Source of the DNA: Branchiostoma lanceolatum | Taxonomy: Eukaryota > Chordata > Leptocardii > Amphioxiformes > Branchiostomatidae | Assembly: GCF_035083965.1 (NCBI RefSeq) | Contig: NC_089732.1 | Span: forward strand, 9,439,424 to 9,503,423 | Length of the DNA: 64,000 bases | Direction of reading: 5' to 3' | Made by a program: the position numbers and the translations under genes | Shown: piece by piece, positions 58,134-64,000 of the stretch | Layout: each line of letters opens with the position of its first letter | How positions within the stretch are numbered: position 1 is the stretch's first letter | The notes under the pieces: generated by a model | The model's input: the letters and a program-made list of their open reading frames with translations, nothing else | What the model was told of the DNA's origin: nothing | Database searches by the model: none

Positions 58134-60789
58134 TGTAGTAGTGACATGTTCTAAATTAGATAACTCGTGATCTGGCAATCCACAAAGGCAAGTACTGTGA
58201 CTGTATCCAGATCCAATGTAGCTTACGGAAAAGCTAGCCTCTCAGAAGGATGACAGATGCTATGTACAGTGTATATATTGTTCCTCATGCACAATATGTA
58301 CGATGGGTACCAGGAAACCAGTTTCAACTTGTGTGTGCAGGATTAATCATCTCAAGTTTAACCTTTAGCACACAGCAGTAGCCGTTTTGCTCCCCATTCT
58401 CTATTGGTTACAGAGTTAGGCAGCAGGGAGAAGGTTAGAAAAAGTCCCTTCTTAACCCTTGATCAGACAAGCCTTTTTGCAAATACATTGTAAGTGGTAC
58501 ACAAAAAATGACAACAGTTACGTTTTGAAGGTTTTAACCGGATTGTGACTCAAACAAAGATAGCCTTGTGCAAAATGATGATGAAAATATGTATCAGGAT
58601 TCAGTTAAGTGTACATGTACTGAGAAGCTATTCTTACCCTGGTTGCAAAAGAACATACAATGTACACGTTGTACAGTATGTGTAGGTTCAATGTACCAGT
58701 GAAATTTCACTTAGGTCTTTGGGACAAGTACAATGAACAGTGGACCTTGGCTTATTGTCCTGTACTGTACTTAGAACTGAAACCCCTTCTGGTTGGGAGG
58801 TACAACAGCTGGGATTGGAACCATCAACCTTTAGGTCCAAAAGCAGGGTTGCTGTACTTGATGAAGATGGTCAGTAACTCAGGACAGAGTTAATCCATTG
58901 ATGGATTCTGTTGGAGACTTTACTGCTCCAGTAGAATGTACATGTGGGACTTCATGTTGATACTTTAGTAACCCTTATAGAAAGTGTGGAGCCATGTACA
59001 TACCACAGCACCCATGTGGGTCGATGATGCACCCAGGAAAGTTGCAAGAAACTCAGATCAAACACTGGTCAATTTGAATAAGGAAAGACACTGAAAATTT
59101 AAAAAAAAGTGATACTTTAACTAGGTGCTGAATGCAAAGTCACTACAGTTTCATGTCTATTGAAGAAACAAAGTATATTCAAATGCTTCCTTATGTTATG
59201 TTATGTGATATATGAAAATCTTCATGGACTTTCCAGTTATAGATATTTTTGCCATTTAGTGTAAACAGATTTAACAAACTCTAAGTGTCTTTTCAACATT
59301 AAGCTGACCAGTGTTTTAAGATGTGATTTTTTATTATTTAAAGTATATGTCACATGTTAACAAATTTTATTTGCAGATCTTGTAGGTTTGTAGCTACTAA
59401 GTCATGCCTCTGGCTTCTTTATGACAGCAGTGCAGGTATAGTTGGAGAAATGAAGAAAAAGTCAAATATCTTTGTCGCCTATGTAATGTATTAGCCTGAT
59501 AGATAACAAGAAAGCTAGCTGCACCTTGTAGACAGTAGAAAGCTACAACAAGAACTGCTCGATTTTATGTGTTAGGGACCAATTTTTGGGATCATGTGGA
59601 ATAATATATATGTGCAGCCTGGTATCTATTCTATTCTAGTAGGATGATACCGGATATAGAGTATGAAGGGTCCCAGGCTAGAATCTGTGTTGTCTTGTTC
59701 TACCTATAAGTCTTATCTGCCTTGAAGAGTCCAGGGTGAAGTCTGGTTTCTTCTTTCTGGAATTTCCTTGTGTTCATGTCTAGGGGAGGGCCATGCCTGA
59801 ATTTAATGTAAAACTTTCAAAAAAATGTGCAGAGAGAAAAAAAGAATCATAGAAAGTAATGTAATATGTATGTGTTGCTTATGAAGATAAACATTGCGTC
59901 CTTACTTCCCCCTAAGTTTTAGAAATGGAACAGCCATTCACCAGCAACCCTATCTCAGGAGAAAGATTTCTTTTTGTTGTATTAAGAAAACTGTCATGTG
60001 CTGTTGCAGCTTCATGTGTATGTTATAGTGAAGCCACATGATTCAAACCGATACTTAACCATGCAGATTGTAACTTTTAATCCTATGTATGTGTTAACTG
60101 TTACTATTATGGTCAGTGTTTTTATTGTCTTGTATTAAGAACATAACATTGTTGCTGCAAAATAACGTGATATAATATTAATATTCTCATGTTTTGCAAA
60201 TATAAATGATGATTAAAGTACAATTGACAGCATGTGAGCATGTAGAGCTTTCACTTAAGTTTCCCGCTGTGGGTAGTTGGCTTTGTCATCTATTTTTGCC
60301 CCTCTTGTTTAGAATGAGACTGCCAGAGTCATTTCTGTGCGGGGAAAGTCTGAGACGATGCGATACCGAAATGTTGTTATCACATACCGAATGTGGCACG
60401 GTTCAAAAGAGACACCATGCGGCTGAATGAAATACTGCAACCGATCGGGGGGGTTCCAGCCGTCAGCTTGCACTGGTGAGATATTAAATGTCGTTGCTGT
60501 CCAACATCGTCCTCGATTGTACTACCTGTGTGCTATGCGACGGCCCGTTGTGTCACAGTACGGGAAGGTGTATGGTAAGGTATGCCGTATTTTCTATCAT
60601 TTGACGGAATCTTTAATAATATGAGGAAATGAAATGTATGATGTTACCATACCGCGAGGCGACTTTGGACGTCAGTAGAGTCTTCAACTAAATGCCCCTG
60701 GGCTGTACGTAGTGCTCTATCTGTGTCAGAGATACTTCGTTAGAGTCTGGCATGGTGCCATCGACGCTTCTGTAGTGGTGCTACATACT
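58134..60789. other. MFSD14A 3' UTR and flank
   Basis: AT-rich with no recognised gene. An ATTAAA at 60212-60217 is a candidate distal poly(A) signal, and nothing canonical was found closer with confidence. A copy of the short dispersed repeat lies at 58375-58437. A diverged piece of the hairpin element (TTCAAAAGAGAC then ATGCGGCTGA) lies at 60395-60445. Confidence 0.4.
58375..58437. repeat. Short dispersed repeat, copy 2 of 3
   Basis: TCTATTGGTTAC followed by AGTTAGGCAGCAGGGAGAAG, as at 40930-40995. Confidence 0.6.
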
Positions 60790-61405
60790 ACAAACCGTCT
60801 GTACAGTTTAAAAGAGACGCAATACGGCTGACTGAGGTACGGCAACCTGAGTTCCCAGCAAACTCATTCATTCACAGTTACTGTGGCACAAGTTGACACC
60901 ACTGATCCGTCAAGCCACATACACTACACAAAGTCGTTCTTTAGGTGCAATGAAGGGGGTTATCGATTGCAGGAGAGTCCATCACATTTTAGATCGACAA
61001 TCGGTTATATTGTATTGAGTGATATTTATGTGGATTATCAGGATCAAGTAAATTTGATTTATGACCTCCTTTACTGCGGGTCGCTTGGAAAGGTTGCATC
61101 TTTGCCCTGATAATCCAAATAATATCAAGACAGCACAACGTAACCGATTATCGGTCGATAAAGCAATGAACCGTCCTGTAATTGCCTTCTTCGCAGGATG
61201 TAGCTTTAACCTCCTTGTTCGCACGTAGCGAAGGTCTTTGTGTAGTGTCTGTGGCTTGAAGGATCGTTGGTGTCACCAAGGAGGTTAACCTCCTTGGTGT
61301 CACCTTGTGCCACAATGACTGTGTAAATGAACGAGTTTGCTGGGAGCTCAGGTTGTAGTACCCCAGTCAGCCGTATAGCGTCTCTTTTAAACCGCTCAGA
61401 CTGTC
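60790..61405. mobile_element. Foldback element, about 0.6 kb hairpin
   Basis: The left arm (GTTTAAAAGAGACGCAATAC, CCCAGCAAACTC, TGTGGCACAAGTTGACACCA) is mirrored by the right arm (TGGTGTCACCTTGTGCCACA, GAGTTTGCTGGGAG, GCGTCTCTTTTAAAC). Pairing continues inward through CGACAATCGGTTA against TAACCGATTATCGGTCG and GGATTATCAG against CTGATAATCC, leaving a loop near 61040-61110. A small palindrome, AAGGAGGTTAACCTCCTT, lies at 61278-61295. Confidence 0.75.
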
Positions 61406-61422
61406 AAAATGTAAGGTGTCAG

Positions 61423-62048
61423 GTCGTTTCCCCGTCATGCCAGTTCCCCGTCATGCCTGTTCCTCATCTATGTGGATGTTTCTCCGTCATTAGACTTAGT
61501 GTTAAGATGTTCTTCTTTAATATAAAAATGTATCAGTATGAAAGATATGCTTTGAAGGGGTATTGGATGCCATCCATTGGTATTTTTGTTGGCGTGTGGA
61601 ACATACCGGAAGCCCACCAAAGAGCGTGCACCATGTTTATTGTCGCCCGTCACACAACAATTTGGATATTTGCTGCGCCGCATATCAACGACTTAAAACA
61701 TTTAAACATGAATGATCATGAATCATTGTACACGTTGCTCTATATTGCTACGTTCTACGCTTATGTTGGAGCAAGCAGTCGCCGTAATCGCCAAGTTAAT
61801 CACACTTTATCTGGTGGTGTTTACGACAGGGAAACCGTCCCCGCCGACGCAGTCTGTCGGCTTGAAAACCAGCAAAATCCGTGAAAATTATTACTAGATA
61901 ACATAGATATTACATCAAACACAATGTAGAAACATTGTAGTAATGATAGATCGTTCACATTTCGATATCAAAAAGAACAAATGACGGAGAAACATCCACA
62001 TAGACGAGGAACTGGCATGACGGGGAACTGGCATGACGGGGAAACGAC
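61423..62048. mobile_element. 626-bp terminal-inverted-repeat element, non-autonomous
   Basis: Inverted repeats of about 68 bases at the two ends differ at only about three positions. Each begins GTCGTTTCCCCGTCATGCCA and contains a 16-bp internal direct repeat. The interior has no transposase-like frame. It abuts the hairpin element on its left. Confidence 0.8.
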
Positions 62049-63553
62049 TAGAAGCCAAATGTGGTGTAACACCACTTTAGTAAAGAAGCGTTGATGCAAC
62101 CATAGCATCTCTGGCACAGATGCTTCCGACAAGATAAAACACTACTACATACAGCGGTACGTAAAAGTCAAAGTCGCCTCGGTAAATCAACATTATTTTT
62201 TCATCATTTTCTTTATTGGCACCATAAAATAATTTTCAAGTGTTTTCTTACGACCTGGACATGATGCACACTGACTCTCACTGGACTTAAAAATAGCTGT
62301 TGAAAAGCTGTCTCCCTAGCAATCTAAAACAAATCATTTGTTGGCTATAATACTAGTACAGTATTATAAGCACGGGCTGGCAAAGGATATACCTATCTTC
62401 ACTATGCCCTTTCTGCTAAGTTGTTGATTTTACCACGATTTCATCTATGTGCTTACAGGGTCCCCTATTACCATACTCACAAACTATGAAACATAAGTGC
62501 TGGAGGGAAAATTTATATACTTAAAGTAACCGTGGGACAATAACAGACGTTTCATGTAAGTGCATGCAACCTATTGTCTACACGTACAAATTAAAATGTA
62601 GGTGTATGACCAAGCAGTGTCTTTACCTAAAAAGGATGGCTTGGTATCTTATGATCTCTTATGCCTCAATAATCATTTATGCACTTGTGTACACTATATA
62701 ATACGACAATATCTCTGATGAATAATGGTGTGGCATTATATGCTATGGCCAAGTCAATCTATCTATATAAATTCACAAGCATCAGACCCATTGAGTTTCA
62801 GATACACATTTCGTATCAAACAACTTTTTTTATTAGGTAAGCCTGTTTTGAATGTATGTTCTAACCCAGTTATATCAGTTACAAATCTCGATCTGACATC
62901 TCACACTTGAAAAGACTTATATTTCACAGATATGTCAAGTTATCATTACATGATTGCACATGAAGTATTCTCTAGTGATAGCAAATGCTTTACACAAAAC
63001 GTTATCATATCAAACATCAATGAAGTAGTGTTCAAAAATGAACTATCAAATATCACAAACTAAACCTCTTTTATAATCAAGACAAATTTCCCTTTTAGTT
63101 ACTTGTCCTGTGCTTGGGAGTCTTTACTTCAATATTTCAATATCTTGATCTTTCATCAAATTAAGCATGCTAAAGATACCCGTTTGGCACCATATCTGTA
63201 CTGGTTATGGGGTAAGGCAGCAGGGAGAAGGTTAAATACAAAATTCTCTTTTACTCCAGCTTTCTTTTACAAAGTTAACAGCAAATGTACTCAGGAAGTA
63301 TATGTAAAGTTGACTGAATAAGAAATCCAATTGAGTTCTGCAAACAAGACTGTTCTATCACATTCTCAATGTTGTCAACTCCCTAGTATATTCTACCAGC
63401 AATATTCAGATATGGTTTGTTAGTAGAAAACATTGACTCTTCAAACTTGAAACTTCAAACAATATAGGGAACATGAATCTGCCACAAAAGCAAGGGAAAC
63501 AAATATGTACTATACATAAGTGACAAGGAAGTATTTCAAGCATTTTTACCAGC
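62049..63553. other. Non-coding stretch before the right-edge kelch gene
   Basis: AT-rich and without recognised exons. It includes a diverged copy of the short dispersed repeat at 63178-63237, and probably the 3' UTR of the kelch gene next to 63553. Confidence 0.4.
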
Positions 63554-64000
63554 TTACAGTTTTGGTATAGTTACACTGATGTGTCCCGACAATGCAATGG
63601 GTAAATCGTGAAGCCTGATCATCGTATTACTGTTTGCATTGTAACACTGTACCCCATATGAAGAATACAAGTTATCCTTCTCCTCATGATCATCACAAGA
63701 CACATCATTTCTAACATAGCCACCAGTAATGAAAATCTCAGACCCACAGACAGTGGCACCACCTGAGCCCCATGGAAACAGTGGTTTAATCATTTCCTCA
63801 TAGCAGTCTTGCTGCGGATCATAACACAGTACACTGGCTAACAGGCCACCAACCAAATAGATCTTAGAGTTGATTGTGCAAGCCTCTATATGTGACATTG
63901 ACTCTGGCAATGGTGTTGCAAAAGTCCATGCATTCAGAGTAGGGCTGTAGCACTGAACAACATCAGTCTTTGCCCTGGACTCTTCATAGTAAGTGATCAT
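63554..64000 (-). CDS. Kelch-like protein, C-terminal exon (partial at window edge)
   Basis: An open frame of 148 residues runs to a stop at 63554-63556 and is still open at the window edge, so the true start is beyond it. It holds about two to three kelch repeats. TDVVQCYSPTLNAW and the blade core KIYLVGG are followed by SVLCYDPQQDCYEEM and then EIFITGGYV with GVQCYNANSNTM. This spacing (WxxxxPLP, GG, VxCYDP) is that of BTB-BACK-kelch (KLHL) proteins, substrate adaptors for cullin-3 ligases. The BTB and BACK parts would lie to the right. Which KLHL member cannot be said. It is distinct from the kelch/coiled-coil gene at 44-50 kb. Confidence 0.85.
   Translation of the reverse strand: MITYYEESRAKTDVVQCYSPTLNAWTFATPLPESMSHIEACTINSKIYLVGGLLASVLCYDPQQDCYEEMIKPLFPWGSGGATVCGSEIFITGGYVRNDVSCDDHEEKDNLYSSYGVQCYNANSNTMIRLHDLPIALSGHISVTIPKL

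Noticed and set aside
61327-61884. 185-codon plus-strand open frame
   Set aside because: It spans the boundary of the hairpin and the TIR element and shows no domain; chance frame in repeats.

Overview
The window is animal genomic DNA, intron-rich, with about five ancient deuterostome gene families and many small inverted-repeat and tRNA-derived repeats. The EGF/PKD/REJ genes, the compact intron pattern and the repeat types fit a lancelet (Branchiostoma-like) genome. That organism call is an inference, because no species marker was searched.

Region 1 (1-30.4 kb) holds two tandem, same-strand polycystin-1/REJ-family genes. Gene A (exons 11-5139, 5' end outside the window) encodes EGF-EGF-PKD-like repeats and stops there. 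Gene B (9848-29919) is a complete model of 41 coding exons whose lengths sum to 2,484 codons without a frame break. Its order is signal peptide, EGF, a block resembling the Tie receptor ectodomain (two Ig-like regions and three Tie-type EGFs), two EGFs, PKD-like repeats, REJ, GAIN/GPS, TM1, PLAT and TM2-5. It ends before the channel part of polycystin-1. Gene A and the middle of gene B are a segmental duplication. In A the Tie-like block is absent and every exon-length difference is a multiple of three. The 4.7 kb between the genes is filled by inverted-repeat elements.

Region 2 (30.5-42.7 kb): ATPAF1, a mitochondrial F1-ATPase assembly factor, lies on the minus strand (10 exons, 315 aa) and converges on gene B. 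It is followed by an SLC35A3-like Golgi UDP-GlcNAc transporter on the plus strand (7 exons, 333 aa).

Region 3 (42.7-58.2 kb): a minus-strand gene encodes kelch repeats followed by a long coiled coil; its start codon was not found. It sits head-to-head with a plus-strand MFSD14A/HIAT1-like transporter (11 exons, about 480 aa). The shared promoter carries ETS sites and CGCGAGA-type motifs.

Region 4 (58.2-64 kb) is non-coding apart from the last exon of a minus-strand kelch protein at the right edge. It contains a 0.6 kb hairpin element and a 626-bp terminal-inverted-repeat element.

Exon boundaries were read by hand from splice consensus, reading phase and comparison with remembered family sequences. 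No database or transcript was consulted.
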